In this document: positions 1-11,830 of the stretch, piece after piece | How the letters are laid out: each line of letters begins with the position of its first letter | Position numbering within the stretch: the first letter of the stretch is position 1 | DNA from: Clavelina lepadiformis | Lineage: Eukaryota > Chordata > Ascidiacea > Aplousobranchia > Clavelinidae | Assembly (NCBI RefSeq): GCF_947623445.1 | Contig: NC_135241.1 | Coordinates: 5,334,501 to 5,398,500, forward strand | DNA length: 64,000 nucleotides | Direction: 5' to 3' | Translations under genes and position numbers: made by a program | The notes under the pieces: model-generated | The model's database searches: none | Seen by the model: the letters and a program-made list of their open reading frames with translations, nothing else | What the model was told of the DNA's origin: nothing

Positions 1-511
1 GCATTAATAACTTTTGTTTATGACAGTGGCATATACATAAAAAAGTTCTGTTGTTTGGCTGTCAAACTTTGCGATATAGTTAACAATTCTAGCAAAACAA
101 CTTATTTCAATCTTAACTGCAATTAAAAACGGTAGGCTGTATCCTCAGCATTTTTGATCTTTTTTTTTAACATAGATAAAAACAACTGTCATTTTTAAGA
201 CAGCTTCATTTCAAACCAACCTAAAATATTATCACATTTATTTTCCAAAAACAACAGTAATGTACATAACAAAGTAAAATAACACCAGACTCGATTTGTA
301 TAATGTTTCGCATATACATTTCGCCTATACAGTTAGGCATCACTAGTCTGTCAAAATAAATAATATAATTTTAAAACGCGATGTTACAGGCCGCTGCTGA
401 ATATCCAGAGATCCAGTGTTTGTTTACCTGCTTATTGTATTATTAACAAATTCACGATAGACAAATTTTTGTGTTCCCTGGATCAATATTCGACAAACTT
501 GAGAGAACAAG

Positions 512-781
512 TTGGGACATGAAACGTCGCAAGCACCGGATAAATGCATTTTTCCAATCTACATCGTATGTGGAAGTCCATCGTTACGAAATCAACCGAT
601 CATCTATTACAATTGTTTATCATGGGGTTTTCAGACGCAACAAGAGCAAAACGTGCTTAGGGTAATGCTGTACGTTGAAATTACCAACGAAAAATATAAG
701 GCTTATATTTACTTGGATAGAATTAGGCCTGATAAACATGATGAAGTAAAGATGAACACATCAAAACCACTATATGTTTAA
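512..781 (+). CDS. Possible terminal exon of an upstream gene (unrecognised)
   Basis: An open stretch of about 89 codons ends in TAA at 779-781. It does not begin with ATG: the first codon counted is TTG, so it would have to be an internal or last exon. The predicted peptide is hydrophobic/beta-like (for example YVEITNEKYKAYIYLDRI) and ends in a short polar tail. I do not recognise a domain. Its composition resembles the last exons of the ZU5-bearing gene downstream, but no alignment could be made. It may be the 3' end of a gene that enters from the left edge, or chance. Confidence 0.25.
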   Translation: MGHETSQAPDKCIFPIYIVCGSPSLRNQPIIYYNCLSWGFQTQQEQNVLRVMLYVEITNEKYKAYIYLDRIRPDKHDEVKMNTSKPLYV

Positions 782-1711
782 AAATTGAAAACATTATACA
801 ACTGAGTTGACACTAAAGATAACGCAACCCAATCACCAAAAGTTATGGCAATTGTAAGTATATTATTCAATAACAAATTGTAAATATATCAAAGAACATG
901 ACGAGAATTAATTAATTGAAAAAACGTCTGCTCTGATCTACACAAATCACTTCAAGATGTGAAACCATGACCTTGAAACGAGCAGGGTTGGTCAATACTG
1001 CCACCAGAACGTGAGATTTGTACAACGTTCTGTTGCTGTTTCATAACAGCATTAAAAGTTGATAAGCACCCAGTTGACTAATGGCCTTTGATCAGATCAG
1101 GATCTAAGCTATATGCGTTAGCAAAAATCGTATTTTTTTATTTCAAGTATTAATTATGTTCTAATAAAGTTACTTGTTAGTTGCTTTTTAAGATCTTGAC
1201 ATAAAAGATTTGAAAATAGCAAGATTAAAATTTGAAAGTGGGTTGCCACTGTGAAAAAAGACAAGAAAAGGAATACTTGCAAAAATAACCAGTTAACTAA
1301 AGGTAATGATTAATTAGTTCAATATTATAACGCCGACAAAGACGAAATGCGGTTAACAGAATGAACATTTCTAAACAGAATAAAGCTAAAGACAGTAACT
1401 TTTGGAATGTTTACGGAAGGATTACTCATTAATACAGTCAACGCAAAGAGTTTAACCTTTTTCGACTAGAATTAACCTATCTTTAGCGCAGCGATGACTT
1501 TAACTGCACTTAGCACAATGATTTGATCGATAACTGGAAGCATTAATTTTGCATGTTAGGTTATAATTTTGATTTTGTTACCACATAACTGCGGATTTGG
1601 TTGAAACTTTCATAATAAAAATAAAAATTTTTTCCAAATTTATGAGAATTAGTTTACTTAAAACTTAGGAGAAATAAGAAACATCAGTATAACCAGTCAA
1701 AAGCATTGCAG

Positions 1712-4700
1712 GAACGACGCACAAACTTTGCAATGCAAAAAAAACGCGATAAAAAGACAAAATACATCTTTAGGCTTACGGAACTACTTTTCGGGAAATT
1801 TAAACGTCAAAATCAGAGGCGTGAGTATACAAAAAGATCTATTTTCTTGAACTAACTTTAAGTAGATGAAGAGTAATTAGTATTTTGTTGATGTAGCATT
1901 ATACTGCATACAGTATTTCTTAAAGTTTATTACAGTGTATAATTAGGAATTAATTTTACTTAGACAAAACCAGCAAAGTATTACGTGCAACTGAAAGGTC
2001 AACAACTTTGGCTTTTCGAAGACGAAACTCATGCAAACTATGAGGAACCCAGCGTAAGTTTCTTTAGGAAAAGGAGACGATTCAAGATGATGAAAAATAC
2101 GTATAAATATGCACTACATGTATTGGTATTCTCATAAATGCAAAAATTGCTTTATGAAGGTTGCCGAGAAAATTTCACTGGAAAATGTTCAATCGGTGAC
2201 CAACACCACAAGAACAAGAGCAATTCCAACATTCACGTCTTCACAGCCACGAATAACAATCAAGTATAAGTAAGAACAACAATAGTATAAGTAGGAGCTT
2301 TTTTATTTTAAATACAATATTCTGCTTGGCAATAGATGAACAGTTAATAGCCTTCCTCTTATTAAGTATATACGACATAACAATAGTATGTGACAGGCCA
2401 GGCAGCCCTAACAACGAAACAAGCTTTTGGACAGAAACTGATCGTCATGAAACCTGGTATGCTTATATCCACACCGCGGCGCTAGTAAGTCTTTGAGTTA
2501 ATTTTAAGACGTATCTCAAATATATGCAGGCATATAACACTTTTAACACGTATAATTGCTACAATGCAATTTCCAATATAAGTGGTGGGTCAGTTATTTT
2601 ACTATGGCCCGTTTAACACTATACATTGCATTTAGCTCAAATTACCAGAGGATTTTCAATCGAAGAATTTTATGTATGGGCAAGTAAAGCTGCTAGATGA
2701 CATGAGGACAGAAATTAGTACTATAAATGAAGTAAGCGTACTGAATTTATCACGAAGTTTCTACTGTTGACAAACATTCCGTGTGGCATAATGTAAAACG
2801 TTTTAAATGTGAAAATTTTTAACATCAGAAAATTCTTATGTTGTACAGATATCCTTGGATATTAGATCGATACAAGTAAAAGATGCAGTTACAACGACAC
2901 CAGCTGAACCACCAAACGCTACTCTTAATACAGACTCGGTATAAAACACGTAGCATCTACAAAAGAGTTTACACAATATTTGATATATAACACTAACGCA
3001 TTTCCAACAGTGGTACGCTTTTGTAACACCAACGAGTTGAAATCAGTTCGGGCTAGCAAATTGCTGGATTGTTACAAAACCACAAAAGTTGTTTTGATCC
3101 ATCGTTTTGCAGGATGACCATTATACTCATATGAAGCCAATTACGCAAGATACAGACAACTCAGCACGAACGTCCGGAATCAAACTACAAAAGCAATTTT
3201 CATTGCCCAACTTGTCTCCAACAAATCGGTTATGGTTTGGTGACACTTAATCACGCGACAATTAATCACGCGACGCTTAATCACCGACACATAATCACTA
3301 GGACATTTAATCACGCGACATTTAATCACGCGACACATAATCACTAGGACATTTAATCACGCGACACATAATCACTAGGACATTTAATCACGCGACATTT
3401 AATCACACATTTACAATATTTTTTTACATTTACAATTTACAGCAATGTTATGCATGGGAAATGTAAGCAACTGCACGAAGATAGACTAAAATCTCGCTTG
3501 ACAGATAAGGGCATTCTTCCAGAGTTCCAAAACCGACGCTCTGACACAGTTTCAAGTAGCATTGTATTTTACGGTGTAACGTTTTGATGGTACTTTGGTC
3601 AAGAGCTTCGGTGACAATACAGTAGAATAATGTTAGATATTACATAGGTTATACTTTCGGACAATATAACAATTAGACTTTATGAAGCTGGTGTTGATTT
3701 AAAGAAACATTATAGAGAAAGCCGGCGCAACGGAGTCAAAACAATTGTCGGGGAGTTCTAAAAGAAAGACCAAGGAAGCCTTTGGCAGTCGCATCCAAGT
3801 GATTATGTGTCGCGTGATTAAATGTCGCGTGATTAAGTATCCAAATCGCGTGATTAAATGTCCTAGTGATTATGTGTCGCGTGATTAAATGTCCTAGTGA
3901 TTATGTGTCGCGTGATTAAATGTCCTAGTGATTATGTGTCGGTGATTAAATGTCGCGTGATTAAGTGTCGCGTGATTAAGTGTCGGTACACCATCGGTTA
4001 TCACCTGACCAGGAGCCTTTTGAAATCCAACGCGGCACTAACAAACCACTTCCACCGCTTCCAGTCTCAGTAAGTTTAATTAGGAATACATTGTGTTCAA
4101 TATATTCAGCACAAGCAGTTATGTGCTTGTTTTGCATCAAAGTATCGCAGTACACTTGTCAGTAACGTTGTTGCTGCTGAAGACATTGTTCTACGAAAAA
4201 ACGTTACATACCGGTATTTGATAATTATCTGTCTTAAGTCTTGCGTCAGTTTCAAATGTAACAATAATGCTGAGCAGTTTCAAGAAAATGACAAACACCT
4301 CTCTTTTAAATTTTTATAGCAACCAAAAAGTCGAAAACAATCAGAAAGGTATCTAAAAAATTACGTTAAATAACGTTGCTTTTAGTCATTTTTTAGATAT
4401 AGCAATTAACCTATTTGTGGCCTTACGCTATGTTAATATTCAATACGGTAGTCATAGGCTCTAACTCATTCAATCACATAGTAATAACAAAAATAATTTA
4501 AATTTCTAGAACATATCTATAATATACAAACCTTTAAGTAGCTTCAGCTGTCAATTAAATATTTCTATAGGCTGTTTTAAGTTAAACAATTCTCATGAGA
4601 TTTTTAGAATACTGAAAACGTTTTGTATTCAAAAAGCGAATTTAAATGGTTGTTCGACGAACCGATGTCTAGAAAACAGTCGGAAGGAATTTTGGAAAAT

Positions 4701-5220
4701 TCTCGACATCTCGGAAATATGTTGATCCGACAAAGTGTCAAAAATATTGGCACGTATGTGGTTTCTACGTTAGACGCAAGCAGAACGTGAGTAAAAATTT
4801 TACGCAAAAATTTAGCCAAAAGAACTTTATGGACAATGAATTTACCGGGATATTGTTATCAGTGCAGTATCACATTGCAAAATTCCATAATACATGACGG
4901 TATAGATTAAGCACTTTGCACAAATTACGGCAAAACCAAGTAAAGTTGTTGAATATAGTTTTAAACACTACCGGGTGGAAGAAGTCAGTAAAAATGGAAG
5001 CGAAGTGTATGTGGTGAAGCTAAAAAATGCAGAGCCATGTTTTAAGTCGTTGGAGGATTTAATGAAATATTTCGTCAGTGAGAGCCAAGGAACTTACCAA
5101 TCAAATGATGACGAAAACACACATGCAACTGGTTCAAATGACGAAGATATATACAGCACACAAAGTGAAACTTTTGTAATTGTAGAAAACAATTTTTTTG
5201 ATAGTGCAATATGGTTTTAA
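1712..5220 (+). CDS. STAP-like PH-SH2 adaptor, copy A (coding exon interrupted by a transposon)
   Basis: Cytoplasmic adaptor: a PH domain for membrane lipid binding, then a linker, then an SH2 domain for phosphotyrosine. Exons: 1712-1820, 1964-2053, 2160-2269, 2397-2484 (PH, closing on a WYAYIHTAAL helix), 2636-2731, 2849-2938, 3113-3233 plus 4002-4069 (linker, with YTHM at 3122-3133 and a proline-rich KPLPPLP), 4320-4348, 4637-4786 and 4959-5164 (SH2; LGNMLIRQ holds the phosphotyrosine-binding Arg). Phases agree at every junction listed. The STAP assignment rests on the PH-linker-SH2 order and on linker and SH2 resemblance. The first coding exon was not found. The last exon either reads on to TAA at 5218-5220 or splices at 5165 to the ZU5 exons. 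A 759-bp element splits exon 7 and brings an in-frame TAA at 3248-3250. Without the element and one target-site copy, the frame is continuous. Confidence 0.82.
3234..3992. mobile_element. Fold-back / Mutator-like non-autonomous element in a coding exon of copy A
   Basis: A 759-bp insertion bounded by a perfect 9-bp direct repeat, ATCGGTTAT (3225-3233 and 3993-4001). Both ends are long imperfect inverted repeats, roughly 180 bp each. They are built from short tandem units such as TTAATCACGCGACA and TAATCACTAGGACAT, with the reverse-complement units on the right arm. The outermost bases are GGTTTGGTGACAC on the left and, reverse-complemented, GGTGTACCGACAC on the right. The middle (about 3410-3800) shows no convincing ORF. 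A 9-bp duplication fits Mutator-like elements, and subrepeat arms recall FB/fold-back elements; the superfamily is inferred. Duplication and flanking coding frame are intact, which suggests a recent insertion. Confidence 0.85.
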
Positions 5221-5403
5221 ATCATTTAACACAGCAATAGTGCTTCTTCAATCATAATTCCTTCTTATACGAGGTATTTCAGCTTCAGTTAATACGTTAA
5301 TAACAGCAAAAACCAAGTACAGTATGACTGTATGACTATAGCATACCGTCAAACTTCCTACGCTAAATGTAAAAGTGATCGATGTCTACTAATGCTTTCC
5401 TAG

Positions 5404-7467
5404 TTTATTTGTTGACCACGAAAGAAAAACATGGCAAGCCTCCTGTGGAAATCGACTTCTCTTGGCAAGTTTCTGCAGTGAGTTCAAAACGTTTTATGCT
5501 AACTAAGGTTTGTAAAGCTTCTAACTCCGATAACGCTGCATCCAGATAATAACTAACAAAGGCAATAAAATGGAAGTTTGCGGATGCGAAATTATCATTC
5601 CACAAGGAGCAGTGAGCCGTACTTTTTCGAAGATTTGCATGTTTTCCCTATATTTTGGGAAAGCACTTAATTTGGTTTGTATGGAGAGTATATTTTTATA
5701 AAAATAACAAAAACATTGCTGTCAAAATTGTCACATTTCACCAAAATGAACAATTGGACATATGTCTATCGAATGAATTAATTCCGTTCTTGTGTTTGAC
5801 CTTTTTCAATACCCAAATTTTCAAGACATTACTATGGTAAACAGGACCAGAATACGCTCGCCGTTACACCTACTTTGCAATGCTCGCCTTCGCTGGAGTT
5901 TAACAAACCAATTACAATTAAGCTTCCAACTTGCTACACACAAACAAGACCTGGTGTTACGGCCACTGTTACGGTAACTGCAAATGTTTTATGAACACAG
6001 CAAAATATTAAGGCGATGGTATTAGCTTTAACATGAACCAGACAATAAATTATCAAACACATGTTTATCCATGAGTTATTTACTGTTTATGAAGGCCATA
6101 AGCAGCCTTGATGGAACAACATGGAAAAACTTGACCGAAATCAAACATAACAAGGAACAAGTCATCACATTCCAAACTGACTCTTTTGGCTGGTAAAATA
6201 ATTTGTCTGATAATTTCTTATAAAAAAGTAGTGTGTTTTACGATTGTAGCTTTCTAGGCAATAGCGCACACCAGACATAATTATTAGGTTTTCTGTTACA
6301 GATTCAGAGTTACCACTGATATTTCCAATAGAGAAATATTAAAAAAGCAACTTTACTATGAATGCTATCGGAATCCAGATTCGAACAATGGTCCTTGTCT
6401 AGCGTGGAAGATCCAGGATAACGTCATGCGTCCTGAACAGGAGCAGGCTGAAAGGGCTTTTTTCGGGAAATTATTTCTGAAGTAAGACTTAAAAATTTAC
6501 TGCTGTAAACTGTACTGTCCGAATCTAAGCAGAAAACATAGGTATGACAACAGAAAGTAGACAACGTTATTAAATAAACATTTTGGTCCTAGCCGATTTC
6601 GGTGTTAATAAGCGGTAGTTTTATTCATCGGCGCACCAAAACAACGAACGTTAATAGTAAAACTGATATCAATAAGTTTTTCAACATAGAAAACTTGGTT
6701 TTGTTAAAGTGAAAATGGTTTTCTAAGATAAAAATCATTTTCTGTTATCACAATTAACATCGGTAAACTATACCCATGTCTTTAATACGTTCGAAAACTG
6801 TCAGTTACGTGGGGATAAAGCCTTTGTTCGTTTACAAATAAACAGTTCAAACAAAATTCAATGTTATAATTTATGAAATAGAGTCAGGGCTTATTAACCA
6901 GGGATTTTTTAATATACTTTAGTTGGGAAAACGTTGTTCCAGGCTAATCTGATTAAACTGACAGATAGATTTATTGTAGTTTGGACTCTTTTTGTAGAAA
7001 AATGCAAGTTGTAGATTTAAAACTTGTTTTCCTCTGATACTTAAAAGCCGTTTCAAAGTTTATAGATGAGCATGGCTTTATCAAAAGAAATGTTCGCAGT
7101 ACTTGTTGCATATTATTAGTAGGTTAATATAAAAAGATTATATTGAAAAATGCAGTTACTCCTGGTGAAAGATGCAATTAGGGATTTGATACAAAGCAAA
7201 TAAACGTATTTTGTTGTCTCCAGGTGGGACAGAGATCTTTCTTTGAGAATTCGAAGCCAAGAATGTTCTGTCAGTCCCAAAAATGTGAATATCGAGGATG
7301 TGTTTGAGCAAGGTTTCCTATATTTAGCAAACTTCCAAGTTGAAACCACAGATGACAACAATCCAGAGGACGATTTCCGTTACGAAATAAGGTACAGTGA
7401 CACAGAGGAAGCTATCCTTGTAAACACTTTCCAAATTCCTTCTGATCCACAAACAACATTCATGTAA
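5404..7467 (+). CDS. ZU5-domain exons, probably the 3' part of adaptor copy A
   Basis: Candidate exons: 5404-5511, 5562-5674, 5845-5973, 6095-6192, 6302-6481 and 7224-7467 (TAA 7465-7467). The translation has ZU5 landmarks: CGCEIIIPQGAV, then TPTLQCSPSLEFNKPITIKL, then a W..L block ending VITFQTDSFGW. The last two exons may be a UPA-like or other beta domain. Exon 5404 begins with two codon bases and the donor at 5165 leaves one base, as at the equivalent junction of copy C, so splicing from the SH2 exon stays in frame. The alternative is a separate ZU5 gene with an unseen start. Two weak points: the 5512-5561 intron would be only 50 bp, and the simple 6192/6302 junction makes a TGA codon, so that boundary or the allele is unresolved. 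Confidence 0.6.
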
Positions 7468-7952
7468 CTATCAAAACATTTCAACATACAAAAGAACTTG
7501 TTAACCGCTTTATTTCTCATTCGCAATAGCCGCGTTTATACGGACTATTACAATACTTTTGTGTTACAATCTTCGTACTAAAATTGCTGAATGTTTGTGC
7601 AGTAATGATGAATGTACAACCTTGCCAAAGTTAATTGCATGGAATATGATTTTGTTGTGTGCATTGTGATTACATTTATTTGAAGATTGTGCGCAGAAAT
7701 TATAACAATGTGCGTTGCCATCTATCACTAAAAACGAAACTAGTTCAACATATTCAGAGCAAAGTACGCAATTAGCAAATATTATTAACAAAGTAGACCT
7801 ATAAGTGAGGAGTTAAATGGAAATGAAAATTGAGATAAAATACGAGCTACCGGTAATAAGATGAGAGCAAACATTTTATAGATAAAAAATTTGCTGAAAA
7901 CCGCATCTCTGCCAAATGGTGGCCAAAAAAATCAGAAAGCCTATCTAATGAC

Positions 7953-8587
7953 TAGGGCAACCAAAAGTCAATATGGTCAATTTTTTTAACCTGCTCAGAA
8001 TACTATCAAACAAGCACAAAACAAATTTCAGCTTTGTACGACGTGTGGTATAGAAGTTATTAGGTCAAATAAAGTCAAAATGTTACGTTAGGTCAAAATA
8101 CGGTCAAATTGTTTCTTTAGGTCTTTTTTTTAGGTCAAAATCTATTAAACTTGTAATTTTGTAACCATTTTGTAATATTATTCTTCCGTTTTTCTCTTTT
8201 CTTGTACCGCAAACACTTCCAGTGCCCCAAATTATACTTAGAACCAAAGCCACAAAGAGAGGGAAGGCCTTTCAGTGCGTCTGGTGACGTCACGATGTGA
8301 AGGCATTGCATTAGAAACTGCAAGTTGTCAATCTTAATACGCAGAAACGAAAAAAAGTCAACACTAGAAACGCGTTTTGTCAATTTTAAATGCAGCTTTA
8401 GATTAGAAAGTTGCTGTAGACAGTGTAGAGACTATCAGTTTAGCGTTTTTCAAAATAAGGTCAAAATTTTAACTTGTTAGGTCAAAATAAGGTCAAAATT
8501 TAAACTTTTTGGGTCAAAATAAGGTCAACATTTGTAAATTTTAAGGTCAAAATTTAAAATTTTTAGGTTAAAAAACTGGTTGCCCTA
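7953..8587. mobile_element. hAT-type MITE with 8-bp target duplication
   Basis: A 635-bp element flanked by the direct repeat CTAATGAC (7945-7952 and 8588-8595). Its termini are inverted: TAGGGCAACCA at the left end, and GGTTGCCCTA preceded by ACT at the right end. An 8-bp target duplication and short terminal inverted repeats are typical of hAT elements. The interior has many copies of an AGGTCAAAAT(AAGGTCAAAA) motif, near 8040-8150 and 8450-8575, and no transposase frame. It is a non-autonomous derivative. Confidence 0.85.
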
Positions 8588-8986
8588 CTAATGACCAAAC
8601 GTATGATGAGCAAATGTAACCCAATGATACAGCAATCTCAAAGTTTTAAAAACTGGTCATAATAATAAAGTAGCTCGCGTCGGTAGAGATCAATACTAAA
8701 TCAAAAAAACTTTTCATGGCTATCACGCAAAAACTATTTTGACAATTTATCATCGTCATGATTTTTAACTTAGTTGTTATTAGCATGCGTAAATGTGTAG
8801 GGTGAAAGTGGCACATCGAAAGGAATCAAAACTTACACGAACATAAAAATGGTCATCTTGTTATCTTGCTTATAACAGCTAGTCTGAGGTAATGTTTAAG
8901 GAATGAATAAAGCAATAAGGTCACAAGACCAAGTATGCTTAAGGTAAAACCAACTGAATTTCACATTGCGCCAACCCAGATACTCA

Positions 8987-9357
8987 GGTCTCGCTGGCTC
9001 GTGTAAGTACTGTCCAATGTCCGATACAAAAACAAAATTTCATGACGCAACATCAGACAGTTGTAATAAATGCCGGCGAAATCATAGGATTGAAGAACCA
9101 ACTGCTTTTACAAGCTACAATAGAAAGCATCATTTGTCAAGTTATGTTTACACACTAGAACTAGTATAGGTCGGGAGTGTGCTACGCAAGTTTCTCTCAT
9201 ACCACAGATATGCTTCAGTTTCAGGGCATACTACTGTTTTGATTGTAATGTAAGTGTATATCAGTGTGTCAGTCGCTATGGCCAATAGATAGGGCAGCAC
9301 TGTGGAACATCAGCACAAAAAACAAAAACCTATCATAGCAGTTGGATACAAAATGCA
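8987..9357 (+). repeat. Dispersed repeat, copy 1
   Basis: This block resembles 13027-13403 in the same orientation. Shared landmarks in order are CTGGCTCGT, CCGAYAC, a CAGATA(T/A)GCTTCAGTTTCAGG stretch, a TACTACTGTTTT block, GTGTCAGTC, ATGGCCAATAGATA, and a shared 3' end ACAAAAAACAAAAACCTA followed by GTTGGATACA. No coding capacity is preserved. It could be an unclassified interspersed repeat or the remnant of a duplication around the adaptor genes. Confidence 0.6.
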
Positions 9358-10212
9358 AGTGGGCGAAGAATCTGCAAACTAGTTTGCGAACTAAAGCTGC
9401 TGTTTCCACAACCCTCTTGAGAGTACGGCTTCATAAGCAATTCACGGAAAAAAGCAATTACCTGTTTGGATTAGTAAAAGAGCACGGAATTGTGCAACGT
9501 GTCATAGCGTATTTGTGAACAAACAAATACAGTTTCGGTACAAGGTGCAAAAGTCACCTTAACAACATTGATAAAAGTTACTAAGGACCACCTAATAGCA
9601 AGCATAGCGAAACATTGTTGTGGCTTAATAGACAAGTGTGTTTTCACTTAGAAACGATCATATTAGTGATGTCAGTGAATAAAATGAATTAGCGATAATA
9701 TACAGTGATTGCCAAAATTGCCTTCATTGCCATACCTGCTGCACATATTTACATGATGTTTATACGCGTATACTGTACATACCCTAATATGACATACATA
9801 ACTGATATGAAACACGTGAACGTAGAATCAGTTGCCTATACTTAGGTATATATTGTAATGTTTTTAAAAACATGACATAAAATGTGACCTAACAAAGATT
9901 ATTTTTTATAGATGTTCCACCTAGTCGTGGTAAGCCTATTCTGGGTTGCGGCTTAAAAAGAATAATGAAATAGTAAAAGTTTCTATGAAAAACATACGAA
10001 CAAACCTAATATTTGCGGAAATACTTTACAATTTACAATAATGTGTTCAGCTGAAAACTGTTTACCAGAATAACTGTTTTTGTAACTTGCATCTTGTGCT
10101 TTTGTGCCCAAGTGATTGCTGCAGTAAAGGTCGAACGTATATGACATTGCTTTATAAAGTAATAACCTCATTTTTGCAGGATTAACTGTATAAATTCTGC
10201 TTGATTATAACG
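9358..10212. other. Non-coding stretch, nothing recognised
   Basis: AT-rich sequence without splice-consistent coding segments or clear repeats. It lies between dispersed repeat copy 1 and the transposon-like pseudogene. Confidence 0.5.
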
Positions 10213-11830
10213 TCTAAACAACGGCGTTCATGCAAGAGCAAAGCTGATGCTTTGTGCTATATCTGCGGTGAATTAAGTTTAAATAAATACAGAAGAAATC
10301 TAAGCGATAATATCAAACGTTTGTATTATGCCTACTTTGGATTTGTAGATGGTGAACAAGACAAAGATTAGGCTCCACACTTTTGTTGCTTAGAATGCAG
10401 TAACAAAACTTAGTAAATGGTTAGCTGGAAAAATCGTTCCTCTTGGATTTGCTGTACCAATGGTATGGAGAGAACAGAAAGACCATATCATTTCTGCCTC
10501 ACCAAAATAGAAGGGTATAACCACAAAATTATAAAGAGCATTGCATACCCTAATCTACCATCTGCTATTCGTTCTGTTTGCCATTCTGTGAAACTGCCGA
10601 TACCAAAGCCTCCATCTAGTCTCCCAGTAATAAGCGATGAATCTGCTGAATATTCTGAGGACTCAAGCACTGACTGTGACCCTTGTGTGAATGAAAGAAG
10701 ACCACATTTTATTACTGAAGAAGATTTGAATGATCTTGTGCATGACTTAAATATGTCCAAAGACAAAAGTGAGCTCTTGGCATCACGCTTACAGCAATGG
10801 AACTTACTTACCCTTGGAACAAAGGTTACATTGTACCGATAAAGATCTAAGGATTTATCAAATCTATTTTCTGCGGATGATAAATTGTGTTACTGCAACA
10901 GCATTCTTGGATTGCTTTGAAAGTATTGGAATAAACTATGACCCAAAGGACTCTTTGCACACAGTTTGAATGAAGGTATGAAAGCTGTGCTTCTGTATAA
11001 CGGAAACATTTTTCCATCCGTGCCAGTAGCATACTCAAACACATTATATCCCTTTGCAGCTTATTTTGGACAGAATAAATTACAGCACCAATAAATGGTT
11101 GGTTTGCGCTGATTTGAAAGTAGTTGCTATAGTGACAGGGTTTAATTGGAGTATACAAAATACTGCTGTTTCTTGTGCTTGTGGGATTAGAGAGCTTGTA
11201 GCGAACATTACAAAAAGAAACACTGGCCCTTGCGAAAAGATATCGAGCTTGATCAGAATAATGTTACCATTAGTTCCACGGGAAACAATAATGATCCTTC
11301 ACCCTTTGCACACCAAACTGGGGCTTTTCAAACAATTTGTAAAAGCTATAAATAAAAATACTCCAGTTTTCAACTTCTTACAAGCTACTTTTCTAAGTTT
11401 GTCAAATGCTAAAATCAAAGAAAGTGTATTCGTAGGGCCGAAAATACGAAGGCTTCTTCTCAACGATGAGCTTCCAAAAATGTTGAAGGGAGCTGAACAG
11501 GTTGCATGGGACTGTTTCAAAGAAATAAGCCAAAAGTTCTTAGATTTACATCGAGCTGAAAATTATGATGAAGTTGTGAGCAACTTGTTGAAGAGTTATA
11601 AAGTGCTAGGTTGTAAAATGTCCCTGAAAGTGCACGTTTTAGCCTCTACTTTACATTTTCTTCCAAGACATTTTAGGAGATGTTTCCGATGAGTACGGTG
11701 AAAGATTCAAGACATTGCTGTCATTGAGAAAAAGAGGTGGTCAGTGGGAATGCTAGCTAACTACTGTTGGTCAATACAGCAAGATAATTCTGAGCTGGAG
11801 CATAAGCGACGAAGACGCTGAGAGCAAGCA
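10213..11830 (+). pseudogene. Frameshifted transposon-type ORF (unclassified family)
   Basis: Adjacent frames together give one decayed protein: a Cys-rich start (CYICGEL, then CCLEC) to a stop near 10372, a segment 10417-10842 containing FCLTKIEGYNHKII and ELLASRLQQWNLL, a frame change into DDKLCYCNSI near 10870, another change near 10912 (CFESIGINYDP), and a long segment 11054-11692 (LILDRINYSTNKWLVCADLK, PLHTKLGLFKQFVKA, GPKIRRLL). It resumes in another frame after 11692 (DEYGERFKTLLS). From memory, intact relatives are multi-copy ORFs in several invertebrate genomes, which suggests a mobile-element origin. The class of element is not known to me. At least four frame breaks mean it is non-functional. 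Confidence 0.65.

Noticed and set aside
3225-4069. Treating the fold-back element as a normal intron
   Set aside because: The donor/acceptor pairs tried around it shift the frame, and the 9-bp direct duplication shows it is an insertion.
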